This document shows, piece after piece, positions 55,601 to 61,717 of a stretch of DNA of 64,000 nucleotides. Numbering within the stretch: position 1 is the first letter of the stretch; each line of letters begins with the position of its first letter. The notes under the pieces are model-generated. The model did not search any database. It was not told the DNA's origin and was given only the letters and a program-made list of their open reading frames with translations. The position numbers and the translations under genes are program-made. Source of the DNA: Kribbella sp. CA-293567 (GTDB taxonomy: Bacteria > Actinomycetota > Actinomycetes > Propionibacteriales > Kribbellaceae). The stretch covers positions 3,472,001-3,536,000 of the forward strand of contig NZ_CP114065.1 in NCBI RefSeq assembly GCF_027627575.1, in the 5' to 3' direction.

Positions 55601-55801
55601 GCCCCGGCGGATCTGCTGACTCTCGGGCCGGATCCGGCGTTCGCCGGGATGCACCGGGCCGTCAAGGATCTTGCGGGCGCGGAGGTTCCGCTGGCCGACT
55701 GGGTGCTGAAGCTCCGCGCCGACGGCGCCGCCGACTGGCAGTCGGTGCCGCCCGAGGCGATCGAGGAACTGTTCCTGATCATCAACTACACGGTGGGCTG
55801 A
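46694..55801 (+). CDS. Tc toxin TcA pore-forming/receptor-binding subunit
   Basis: 3035 aa from ATG at 46694, GGAAGG upstream, 24 bp after the TcB-TcC stop. Residues 1-220 hold two Ig-like/carboxypeptidase-regulatory-like repeats (LTGRIADSRGTGLDAVAVRA; VHGTVRDEYGELRDDVTVQA), which is unusual. The alpha-helical shell follows, with the TcA/VRP1 signature CECPPCRSVYSPAAYFVDIV near 697. ABC-toxin and neuraminidase-like regions follow: WLVAHPNQAQGQNWVDPDGL near 1572 and LEIRATYDEPIGTDESVLHV near 1715. The pore helices (about 2480-2700) include ELYEWMVNQVSIVYFQSYQL. The TcB-binding domain has LPEALFDLDFPGHYFRRIKS near 2729 and ends ELFLIINYTVG. As pentamers, TcA binds cells and injects the TcC cargo through its channel. 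Confidence 0.93.
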   Translation: MPENDVSLTGRIADSRGTGLDAVAVRAFVRLRRAQPGQELVRFGDRDGFTDGEGRYLIEAGRDQTPELLRGAGVFIRVLRDDVQLGESEFVRVEFPRTVLDLTVEGGEPQEPDPGEPNEQPRRVHGTVRDEYGELRDDVTVQAFDRDLRAEQSLGSSRSRAGRFEITYRPSQFRRAEKLSADLVLKVLDGQEQELYRTPVHYNVPDEAEIDIVFTGRAYQGSSQWEEQSGALLPLLEDVAPQELRDDEQFQDITFLAGETGYDPLAIGTWAACFRLAEKAEREQLPIDAEAFFAFLAQGQPSIFHDSLREDVRHADRLVLLEEKLLRGLAELTAVLQESLLDKAVADNLVSARIRDAKPGILAALAQYKVRFAGEQTFGGGKGTIGQLLELVPESAQRKDVFLTAFANHVGPLTTFWQDLVRDEVLPAEAVPAVKRTFELGALTRNHVPLVQALSLQLDDGSLNGFRNLARLSQPEWIEVFKSRLPDGQVVGVPANLDGDDETRMAQYAAILDGQFQRAYPTASFAAKLGRAGEVLPRASEVTTFLERNESLQLDRFRIDHYLAEHPEAMEGVEDPDALTAQLKAVQRAFKLTPTFDGVETLVKLDAGTAQRIYFKGQSQFLAAVKDTPINKVEARRIYRKAESTYAMALTWFGQYNQSLQVGTPFAVPAQVLDAETQAKIAALPNLQSLFGSLDYCECPPCRSVYSPAAYFVDIVSFLADRDSQGTGINAGRSVRDVLFERRPDLGDVELSCDNTNTGLPYVDLVCELLEDVVAPPDGVVLSAAIEADLVAGPAKQPVLDELAAREVPISADALVYAPDSTGRWVIRDAERAYGVRKTGAGLVLLPSKQTFLSAEEVRANPEYINAEAYTKLSGEVFPISLPFDLWNVQSRSYLERLGVPQARLFELFRQQKGGVLAPDAVQLESAWLGLNQVQRQIITGTPIGRDPWELWGLAENGNDLPHPDKPTDPTANVTGSWLKVLSDVPVLLHRTGLTYPQLLQLLDLRFVNPTGSVFVFENADPNQANCDTATFVVRNLTAGVLTRITRFLRLWRALDLQLWELDGLLPDSDPDPAVTKLQLTDAVLQDIARMQRLRQATNLSWAEVRALYAGIDHTAYVDRSNGGVAIQTLYQRLFRNRLVDAVAAFPESPELLTGPISARVPGLLAAFRIKEHDLTRILAHLTPADPLDPQVLAGLYRITVLARSAGLAVEDLLTLIRLSGQDPYADPAATLAFLDLARQLAGSGFSPRELDYLLTDRRSGAGGIALEDKAIGATLKALREGLQRIADDTHGKPGDAAEFVQEKVAQSLALDVPTTYSLLAGLRLPGGADSLAKVLDDPRLLAVLPDDSYQFALDETEFPSHFAALRLLHKNAQVIGRLSLSALDVAWWLVEANAAGLGWPHPADFPIDATGPAVDLTKWVALRQYFAWRAGLPASEGTALELASLLLAPGTTPADAVAALSALTGWSSADVVSLAEAFGWADAVAGTDTTVQQLLLPGTLNRLADCFVALRSLGVTAARAVSWAAAPPTEEIAEGLKQSVKAKYDLSQWLQVITPIQDGFREAKRQALVGWLVAHPNQAQGQNWVDPDGLYGYYLIDVEMQPCMVTTRLKQAAASAQLFAQRCLLNLEVDILANSALDQKWKQWPWMKRYRVWEANRKVFLYPENWIEPELRDEKSPFFVDLEQELLQNEITQETAEQAYLNYLEKLDAVANLEIRATYDEPIGTDESVLHVVGRTRSSASPDHYYRQRINGARWLAWRKIELDISSEHLVIGLHNRRLQLLWPQFLSKAVPPSTLKTPSENASTTLIPPSKYWEIRLFWSELRKGKWTPKVLSDSMVSLSDATVGGDRLDNLSLRTRAEPFIRTRLFAATDTAAYAPISNAWFDKLGKQVTATSHASQYEQLVSPAESRFHHNLILHQTHSHYFYYNAIEESGIKPHLLTAHENAPAMRLLDQIAPSLTHTVIDSQARGFARDGSFFVWDPWRTYFVDYSWRTDWSYWSQAWHAKEIAEFEFFPHYHPYVELFVKELNIWGLGGLLNRRIQVDPAGVTGSPKPFDFAGYKPTPVVTRPYPVEDVDFSYQGAYSPYNWELFFHVPFFIANKLSSDQKFEEAISWFHYIFDPTTPDTTTADPDTPQQRFWITKPFYETTKAQYYQQKIQNIMLGIAKGDAELREQVREWRDNPFNPHLIARMRTVAYQKNVLIKYLRTLIAWADHLFAQDTIESINEATQLYVVCAELRGPRARVVPRQNPVPVKTFNQLQQEGIDAFGNVLTEIENLVPPPSGAGGGAGPAGPELPRLDVLYFGIPDNDKLQALWDTIDDRLFKIRHCMNLAGVVRQLPLSDPPIDPAVLVQATAAGLDIGAVINDLSAPTPQYRFAVMLRRAQAVCDEVRDLGSAMLAALEKRDAEEFAVLRAGHEQKLLDRVRTIRTDQITEALRNKEALEASKAITLARSAHYGKLIDDGWNGWEKAWLGLTIGAMGLEAGATAVRAIGASLALIAEIDAGVSGFGGSPTVKLKIGGKNFAISLYGVADALRGGATIAQLGAGMTSTIGGYDRRAEDWGLQKQLADLHLPQLDKEITAADLRHQIAVKELAGQEKRIEQGLVEAEYLKTKFTAIELYEWMVNQVSIVYFQSYQLAYDLAKRAEQSFRYELGLPASNYVKFGYWDSLKKGLLAGERLSYDLNRLEAAYLEQNKREYELTKHVSLAQLDPVALLSLRENGECHVDLPEALFDLDFPGHYFRRIKSVSLSIPCVAGPYTSIACTLTMTGNQLRADNTLLGGKYPRDTAAADPRFRDQIASVQSIATSDARHDDGMFVLDFADDRYLPFEGAGAISSWKLRIAKQYAQFDLETISDVVLHVSYTAREGGEALGDAATGVLKSTLNELDLADGRQGLYWVYDLQRDFPDAWYRFLRPGAAGDDQQLALSELAGRLPFFTKNAGAKKVRRIEVVARIAGGDHQVMLSALGDAPADLLTLGPDPAFAGMHRAVKDLAGAEVPLADWVLKLRADGAADWQSVPPEAIEELFLIINYTVG

Positions 55802-55802
55802 G

Positions 55803-56156
55803 ATGCTGACAGAACGGGAGATCAGGGATCTGGTGGATCGCATCGTGGCCCGTGCCGATCCCGAGGAGGTGATCGTCATCGGGTCCTATGCCAAGGGCAC
55901 CGCCACGGCTGCCAGCGATCTCGACCTGGTGCTGATCAGGGACACCGACCTGCCCGTCTCCCGCCGGGCCACCGACGTGACCCCGCTGGTCAGCTCCTCG
56001 CTGATCCCGGTGGACATCCACGTCTTCACCCGGGAAGAGGTCGACGAGTACGCCAAGGAGCCCTACTCGTTCCTCTACACCGTCACCACCACCGGCCGAA
56101 GTCTCTACCGCCGGGAGTCACATCCCTCGATCACGAAACCGGCCGCCGAGGTGTAG
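55803..56156 (+). CDS. Minimal nucleotidyltransferase (MNT-type)
   Basis: 117 aa; ATG at 55803 is one base after the TcA stop. The motif IGSYAKGTATAASDLDLVLI (residues 26-45) is the G-S-x-D-x-D signature of MNT nucleotidyltransferases. A third acidic residue in PVDIHVFTREE near 72 completes the metal site. Such proteins are usually antitoxins paired with HEPN toxins, which they AMPylate, or are orphan modifying enzymes. No HEPN gene lies next to it. Its tight coupling to TcA suggests a role in the toxin locus, for instance modifying toxin or host RNA/protein, but that is speculation. Confidence 0.83.
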   Translation: MLTEREIRDLVDRIVARADPEEVIVIGSYAKGTATAASDLDLVLIRDTDLPVSRRATDVTPLVSSSLIPVDIHVFTREEVDEYAKEPYSFLYTVTTTGRSLYRRESHPSITKPAAEV

Positions 56157-56169
56157 CGGCCGAGTCCGG

Positions 56170-59100
56170 CTACGCGTCGCGGTCGGCTGTCGCCTCTGCT
56201 TCGAGCAGGGCGAAGCCGCACGCGGCGGCGATCGATGCGGCCTGCTCGCTCGCCTCGGTCGCCGAGGCCGCATCGCCCAGGACTCGTCGCGCGGCCGCCA
56301 GGGCCAGCAGGGCCTGGGTTTCGAAGTACGGGTAGGTGTCGCGCGCGATCGTGAGGCAGGCCCGTGCCCATTCGATCGCGGCCTCGGCGTCACCCGCTGC
56401 CAGATGTGAGGCTGCGACGGTGGCCGCGGTCTGTGCCTGTGCTTTCCGGTCGCGGATGACGGTCGCGAGGTGATGGGCTCGCAACGCCGTCTCCAGTGCC
56501 GTGACCCCGTCGCCGTGGTCGATGGAGAGCCTGGCCAGCTCATCCAGCGTGGACAGCTCACCGCGCGGACGCGCACGCTCCTGGTAGGCGTGCAGGACTT
56601 CGCCGAGCAGTTCGGCCGAGCGATCGACCGCACCCAGTTGACGCCAGGCACTGGCGAGGTTGCCGCGGTTGACCAGAGCCGAGGTGTCCCTGCCGGTCGC
56701 TTCGTTGATCCGCAAGGCCGCACTGAACAGGTCGGCGGCCTCGCGGAGCTGTCCCTGGTAGAGCCGGGTCATGCCGAGCCCGTTGAACGCGACCGCGCGG
56801 ACGTGGCCCTGCTGGTCGTTCTCGGTCGACTCGAGAGCGCGCCGCATGCATGCGACGGCATCGGCGAGCTTTCCGCCTTCCAGGTAGAACCAGCCCACGT
56901 GATGAGCAAGGTACGCCGCGGCAGCCGTCCAGCCGATCGAGGTTGCGAGCGCCTCACCGGCCAGGCAGTCGGCCAGTGCGGCTTCGTCCTGACCCACCGC
57001 CGACAGTGCCTGCCCGCGACTGATCAGCATCGCGGTGCGCGCCACGTCGTCGCCCGCTGCGGTAGCTGCAGCCAATCCGGCTTCGGCCGCGGGCAGCCAG
57101 CCTTCCACTTCCCGCCGGAGCAGGAAGTAACCCCGGAGCTGGTCGATGATCGTCCAGGACAGCGCAGTGTCGCCGGCCGCGGCTGCCTGGCGCACGATCG
57201 CCAGCAACGTGGGCAGTTCGTCGTCGAGCCAGTTGAGCGCTTCGCTCTCGGTGGCGAACTGCTGGACCGGTTCGGGGCGGGCGCGGAGCCGGACGAGTTG
57301 GGGATACACCCGGTCCATCGCGGCCGTGACCGCGTCGGCATACCAGGAGAGGAGGCGGGCACGGGCGCTGCTGGACTCCGGGTCGTCGGCGCGCAGGCGA
57401 CCGGCGTACAGGCCGAGCAGGTCGTGGAAGCGGTAGCGATTCCTGGTGTACTGCAGCAGCATGTTCGCCTCGAGCAGGTCTTCCAGGACCTGGTCGGCCT
57501 CGACGGCGGAGATGCCCAGCAGTACGCCGGTGCTGTCGGCGCTGAAGTCGTCGCCCGGGTGCAGATCGCAGAGCCGGAAGGCGCGCTGCGCTTCGGGGCT
57601 CAGGTCCGCGTAGCCCAGCTGGAAACTGTTCAGCACACTGGACTCGCCGACACTCAGCTCGGTGAGGCGGCGGCTGCCGTCGTACAGGCGGCGGGTGAGA
57701 TCGGAGACGGTCCACTCCGGCCGGGTGGCGAGCCGTGCGCCGGCGATGCGCAGTGCGAGCGGAAGCCGGGCGCAGGCCTCCGCGAGAGCGGCCGCGCCCT
57801 CGGCGTCGTCACCGAGCGGGTGGGCTCTCGCAGTGGCGGCGATCAGCAGAACGGCCTCCTGCTGGGGGAGGGGCTCGAGTCCGACGACGCCGACGGTGTC
57901 CAGGCCCGGCAGTCGGCGGCGGCTGGTCACGATGACGTCGCTGCGCCCCGCACCCGGGAGGAGGAGACGGATCTGAGCCGCATCCTGCGCGTTGTCGAGG
58001 AGTACGAGCATGCGTCGACCGGCCAACTCGCTGCGCAGCAGAGCCGCGGCCTCGGTTTCGTCGGTGCCGATCCGCCGGCTCGGGACACCGAGTGCCCGCA
58101 GGAACCGGCCGAGCACCTGGATCGGCGCCGGCGCCGCCGGACCGTGACCGCTGCCGCTGCCACGGAGATCCGCGTAGAGCTGGCCGTCGGGGTACTCGGC
58201 GCGCAGGTGATGTGCGGCTTCGAGAGCGAGGGCGGTCTTGCCGACGCCCGCGATGCCGTTGATCAGCACGACCCGCGAAGACGTGGCGCCGGGTCGCATG
58301 AGCGCGGTACGGATTGCTGTCAGCTCGTCGCTCCGGCCGACGAAGTCAGGCGGAGCGGAGGGAGTCTGCTGGACCACCACTCGTTCCTCGGCCGGATCGT
58401 CGTGCTGCCGGAGTACGTGCAGTTGCGCGGCGCGGAGACGCTCGCCCGGCTGCACACCGAGCTGCTCGCCCAGTGCCGAGCGGATCCGGTCGTACGCCGC
58501 CAGGGCTTCGGCTTGCCGATCGCTCGCCGCCAGAGTGTGGATCAGCTCGACGTGCAGCGGCTCGTCGAGAGCGTGCCGCGCGGTCAAGCTCAGCAGGGCG
58601 GTCAGCGCCAGCTCCGGCTCACCGGCTTCGCGAGCCACGGCAGCCAGGGTGCGAACCGCGGCGGCGTAGTCGGTGGAGATCGCGATGTAGAGCGGGCTGG
58701 CTGTGATCGCCTCCACATCTGTCTCACCGCGCCACAACGCGACCGCGGCGGAGAGTTTCGTCAGTGCCGCGGCCGGTCCTTCGACGTCAGCCTTTTCGAC
58801 GAGGTTGTAGAAGGCCAGCAGATCAAGGGTTTCCGAGCTCGCTTCCAACCGGTAGCCGTTGCCACTGCCAACGATCATCGGGAACTCCGCGCCGTCCGGC
58901 GCCAGCAGCCGGCGCAGCCTGGCGACGCGCGTGTGCAGCAGACTCACCGCGTTCGCCGGGACGGTGCGCGGCCAGAGCAGGTCGACGAGTTCGTCCTGGC
59001 TGACCGTTGTACCGACGGAGATGGCGAGTCGAGCCAGCAGCGTGCGTTGCGGGCCCGAGCTCAGCAACACGGGCACGTCGCCGTACCGGACCTCGATCGG

Positions 59101-59436
59101 CCCCAGGATGCCGATGTACGGCCGGCCGGTGGCGCCGGAAGGCGGCGACGAGGCAGAGCGTTGAGCAGCGGCGGCAGCTTGCAGCTTCTCCGTGTCACGT
59201 TCCGACAGCTCGAGCGCGGCCGCCAACGCCCGGACCGACGCCGGTTTCGGGCTCCTGGTCCTGCCCTGCTCCAGATCGCGAACCGCCCCCGCGCTGAGTC
59301 CGGCCAGATCGGCCAGCCCACGCTGTGTCATCCCGGCGGTCCGGCGAAACTCCCGCACCAACACACCGAACTGGTAGCCCCTGAGACGGCCGGTTCCCGG
59401 GTGGGTCTCCTGCAGCCTGCCGGACACGGTGAGCAT
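56170..59436 (-). CDS. XRE-SARP-NB-ARC-TPR transcriptional regulator (AfsR-like)
   Basis: 1088 aa from ATG at 59436; GTG at 59427 is also possible and no ribosome site is clear. Residues about 24-80 form an XRE helix-turn-helix (FRRTAGMTQRGLADLAGLSA). About 105-190 is an OmpR-type winged helix (VRYGDVPVLLSSGPQRTLLA; VSLLHTRVARLRRLLAPDGA). About 200-345 is the bacterial transcriptional activation domain, then an NB-ARC ATPase with P-loop LINGIAGVGKTALALEAAHH (about 390) and VLLDNAQDA. C-terminal TPR-like helices run from about 780 on. SARP regulators of this size often activate a neighbouring cluster. It converges on the Tc-MNT operon with 13 bp between stops, making the Tc locus a candidate target (inference). 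Confidence 0.88.
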   Translation of the reverse strand: MLTVSGRLQETHPGTGRLRGYQFGVLVREFRRTAGMTQRGLADLAGLSAGAVRDLEQGRTRSPKPASVRALAAALELSERDTEKLQAAAAAQRSASSPPSGATGRPYIGILGPIEVRYGDVPVLLSSGPQRTLLARLAISVGTTVSQDELVDLLWPRTVPANAVSLLHTRVARLRRLLAPDGAEFPMIVGSGNGYRLEASSETLDLLAFYNLVEKADVEGPAAALTKLSAAVALWRGETDVEAITASPLYIAISTDYAAAVRTLAAVAREAGEPELALTALLSLTARHALDEPLHVELIHTLAASDRQAEALAAYDRIRSALGEQLGVQPGERLRAAQLHVLRQHDDPAEERVVVQQTPSAPPDFVGRSDELTAIRTALMRPGATSSRVVLINGIAGVGKTALALEAAHHLRAEYPDGQLYADLRGSGSGHGPAAPAPIQVLGRFLRALGVPSRRIGTDETEAAALLRSELAGRRMLVLLDNAQDAAQIRLLLPGAGRSDVIVTSRRRLPGLDTVGVVGLEPLPQQEAVLLIAATARAHPLGDDAEGAAALAEACARLPLALRIAGARLATRPEWTVSDLTRRLYDGSRRLTELSVGESSVLNSFQLGYADLSPEAQRAFRLCDLHPGDDFSADSTGVLLGISAVEADQVLEDLLEANMLLQYTRNRYRFHDLLGLYAGRLRADDPESSSARARLLSWYADAVTAAMDRVYPQLVRLRARPEPVQQFATESEALNWLDDELPTLLAIVRQAAAAGDTALSWTIIDQLRGYFLLRREVEGWLPAAEAGLAAATAAGDDVARTAMLISRGQALSAVGQDEAALADCLAGEALATSIGWTAAAAYLAHHVGWFYLEGGKLADAVACMRRALESTENDQQGHVRAVAFNGLGMTRLYQGQLREAADLFSAALRINEATGRDTSALVNRGNLASAWRQLGAVDRSAELLGEVLHAYQERARPRGELSTLDELARLSIDHGDGVTALETALRAHHLATVIRDRKAQAQTAATVAASHLAAGDAEAAIEWARACLTIARDTYPYFETQALLALAAARRVLGDAASATEASEQAASIAAACGFALLEAEATADRDA

Positions 59437-59484
59437 CCTACGGGCCGCGCGCAGTCACGGGGAAACACCGGTACTGTCCGCCCG

Positions 59485-60234
59485 GTGAAACACCGCCTTC
59501 TCACAGCCATGCTTGTGCTGGTTCCCGTCGTACTCGCAGGCTGTTCCTTCCCCCAGGCCGGAGCAGAACCACGCTCGTCGCCTACTCCGTCCACCCGTCC
59601 ATCGAAGCCGTCACCCTCCCGGCCCACCGCTTCGTCGAGCCCTGTCCCGGTCACTGGGACGGCGAAGGCGATCATCGCCGAGCTGGGTCGCGTACGTGTT
59701 CTGGCGATCCGCCCTGAGGCACCGGGGTACCGGCGCGACCAGTTCGGTCAGGCCTGGTCGGACGACCACGCCGGACTCGGCGGCCACAACGGCTGCGACA
59801 CCCGCAACGACGTCCTCGGAGCGCAGTTGCAGGCACGCAAGTACCGCGGCAGGTCTCAGTGTGTGGTGATCGCCGGCACCCTGGTCGCCGAGCCGTACAC
59901 CGGCAAGCGCCTCGAGTTCCGCAAGGAGGCCGCGGCCGAGATCCAGATCGATCACATCTATCCGCTCTCGCGCGCCTGGGACATGGGTGCCGCCAAGTGG
60001 CCGAAGCAACGCCGCGTCGACTTCGCCAACGACGCAGCATCGAACCTGATCGCCGTCTCCGGCCCGGCCAACGCTTCCAAGAGCGACTCCGGACCGGGGG
60101 AGTGGTTGCCGATCAACCGCGCCTACCGCTGCACCTATGTCCTGCGCTACCTCCAGGTCGCCCGCAAGTGGTCGCTCCCGATCACCGCGGCGGACCGCGA
60201 CTCCGCCAGAACCATCACCCACATCTGCCGTTAG
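59485..60234 (+). CDS. HNH (DUF1524/GmrSD C-terminal-like) endonuclease lipoprotein
   Basis: 249 aa from GTG at 59485. A lipoprotein signal with lipobox VVLAGC (residues about 15-20) is followed by a Ser/Pro/Thr-rich linker, so the protein should be anchored outside the membrane. The catalytic part has GHNGCDTRNDVL near 105, EIQIDHIYPLSRAWDMGA near 153, and ASNLIAVSGPANASKSDSGP, the H-N-H/DUF1524 arrangement also found in GmrSD-like nucleases. It is a surface nuclease likely used for nutrient scavenging or against foreign DNA. A GGTACTGTCCGCCCG stretch just upstream suggests a leaderless start. Confidence 0.85.
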   Translation: MKHRLLTAMLVLVPVVLAGCSFPQAGAEPRSSPTPSTRPSKPSPSRPTASSSPVPVTGTAKAIIAELGRVRVLAIRPEAPGYRRDQFGQAWSDDHAGLGGHNGCDTRNDVLGAQLQARKYRGRSQCVVIAGTLVAEPYTGKRLEFRKEAAAEIQIDHIYPLSRAWDMGAAKWPKQRRVDFANDAASNLIAVSGPANASKSDSGPGEWLPINRAYRCTYVLRYLQVARKWSLPITAADRDSARTITHICR

Positions 60235-60241
60235 GAGCAGC

Positions 60242-60257
60242 CGGGCCTCCTGGCCCG
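60242..60257 (+). terminator. Short hairpin after the HNH gene
   Basis: CGGGCC-TCCT-GGCCCG, a perfect 6-bp stem 8 bp after the TAG at 60232-60234, followed by AAATTGGG. There is no T-run, so termination is only moderately likely. Confidence 0.4.
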
Positions 60258-60312
60258 AAATTGGGCATCGAGTGCTCACGCGCTGCCCGGTGTTTCGATC
60301 GCATGCTCTGAA

Positions 60313-60332
60313 GGGGCCCCGCCAACGGCCCC
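60313..60332 (+). repeat. Hairpin in the leader of the polysaccharide lyase gene
   Basis: GGGGCC (60313-60318) pairs with GGCCCC (60327-60332) across 8 nt, immediately before the ribosome site AAGAGGAG of the gene at 60349. It may lower translation or be a terminator of the upstream gene. Confidence 0.35.
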
Positions 60333-60348
60333 GGAAAGAGGAGATCTG

Positions 60349-61635
60349 ATGCGTAGACCGTTCTGGAAGGCCGCGGTGGGCACAGTGCTCACCGCGGGCC
60401 TCGTCACCACCGTGATCGCTGTCTCAGGAGCTGCCCAGGCCGATCCGGCCGGCGTCTTCCGCACCCTGAACTGGGAGAACCCCGCCGATCTGACGCTGCC
60501 GAACGCCGCGCCGCCGGGCTGGATCAAGCAGGGCGGCGCCACCAGCACGACCCGGCCGTACGCGATCACCACCGTCGCCGGCGCCCCGGCCAGGGACGGC
60601 GGGACCGTGGCCCGGTTCGAGCTCCGTTCGACCGATCCGCTCGCCAACAACGGCACCCGGACCGAGCTCAGTCAGAATGACAACCAGCCCCGCACCGCCG
60701 ACCGGTGGTACGGCTTCAGCATCAACCTGGCCGCGGACTACGCACCGGACCGCTCGCGCGACATCGTCTCGCAGTGGCACGACTGCGACAACGTCGACCA
60801 GGGCTGCGACGGTGGGTCACCGCCGCTGGCGCTGATGACGGAGCGCGGCAACTGGAAGATCGACTTCCTCGGCAACATCCTCGACCTGGGCGCCTACCAG
60901 CCGACGCAGTGGACCGACTGGGTCTTCCACGTGAAGTGGTCCACCGGCAACGACGGGGTGCTGGAGATCTGGAAGAACGGCCAGCGGATGGTGCCCGCCT
61001 ACAAGGGCCGGACCTTCACCAAGGGTCCTCGCTCGCCGTACTTCAAGTTCGGCATCTACAAGTGGGACTGGAACAAGAACAAGAACACGAACAACCCGCC
61101 GTCGGACACCCGCAAGCGAGTCCTGTACTACGACGCGCTGCGGCTCGGCAACGAGAACGCCACCTACGCCGACGTCGACCCGGCCCAGGGCGGCGGAACC
61201 CCGCCGCCTCCGCCGCCACCGCCGCCGACCTGCACGGCTCCGGCCGCCCTGCCGATCCAGAACGTCTTCGCCTCCACCTCCGAAGCAGCCAACCCGCCGA
61301 AGAACGTGCTCGACGGCCGGTTGCTGACCAGGTGGTCGGGTCAGGGGTACGGCGCCGCGCTGTACGCCGACCTCGGCTCCGTCCGCAAGCTCTGCGCCGC
61401 CCAGGTCGCGTGGCACCGCGGCAACCAGCGGTGGAACGACTTCACTGTGTACACCTCCACCGACAATGTCACCTATACCAAGGCCTGGGAGGGCCGCAGT
61501 TCCGGCAAGACCATGCAACTGGAGACCTGGAAGTTCACCGGTGCCGCACGGGACGCCCGCTACGTCCGGGTCTCCTTCTGGCAGAACCCGGAGAACGACT
61601 GGGCGAGCATCAGCGAACTCAAACTGCTGGGCTGA
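60349..61635 (+). CDS. Secreted polysaccharide lyase with discoidin-type (F5/8C) domain
   Basis: 428 aa from ATG at 60349, with AGAGGAG upstream. A signal peptide (RPFWKAAVGTVLTAGLVTTV, then AVSGAAQA) is followed by the catalytic part, residues about 35-275: ELRSTDPLANNGTRTELSQN, WYGFSINLAADYAPDRSRDI, IVSQWHDCDN, and KFGIYKWDWNKNKNTNNPPS. This block order is that of heparin-lyase-I-like (PF14099) beta-jelly-roll lyases. A nine-proline linker leads to an F5/8 type C (CBM32-like) domain, residues about 300-428: DGRLLTRWSGQGYGAALYAD; WASISELKLLG. The enzyme likely cleaves an acidic polysaccharide outside the cell; the exact substrate is not readable. Confidence 0.85.
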   Translation: MRRPFWKAAVGTVLTAGLVTTVIAVSGAAQADPAGVFRTLNWENPADLTLPNAAPPGWIKQGGATSTTRPYAITTVAGAPARDGGTVARFELRSTDPLANNGTRTELSQNDNQPRTADRWYGFSINLAADYAPDRSRDIVSQWHDCDNVDQGCDGGSPPLALMTERGNWKIDFLGNILDLGAYQPTQWTDWVFHVKWSTGNDGVLEIWKNGQRMVPAYKGRTFTKGPRSPYFKFGIYKWDWNKNKNTNNPPSDTRKRVLYYDALRLGNENATYADVDPAQGGGTPPPPPPPPPTCTAPAALPIQNVFASTSEAANPPKNVLDGRLLTRWSGQGYGAALYADLGSVRKLCAAQVAWHRGNQRWNDFTVYTSTDNVTYTKAWEGRSSGKTMQLETWKFTGAARDARYVRVSFWQNPENDWASISELKLLG

Positions 61636-61667
61636 CCGCACGAATATTGCCAAAGGCAACTGATCGC

Positions 61668-61701
61668 AAGGGTGGCGACGGCTCCGGCCGGCGCCACCCT
61701 T
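61668..61701. terminator. Bidirectional terminator between lyase and GH43 genes
   Basis: AAGGGTGGCG (61668-61677) and CGCCACCCTT (61692-61701), a perfect 10-bp stem with a 14-nt loop, lie in the 82-bp gap between convergent genes. The position and A/T ends fit a terminator used from both sides. Confidence 0.7.
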
Positions 61702-61717
61702 CGGCGTACTGCGTCGA

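Noticed and set aside
50648..55879. A 1743-codon open frame on the minus strand across the TcA gene
   Set aside because: It is a shadow of GC-rich coding sequence: very rich in Arg, Gly, Val, Asp and Leu without any domain pattern, and it lies fully antisense to a TcA gene with clear family motifs.
55803..56156. A HEPN/MNT toxin-antitoxin module
   Set aside because: Only the MNT member is present. Both neighbours were checked for a small helical HEPN protein with an R-x4-6-H motif and none was found.
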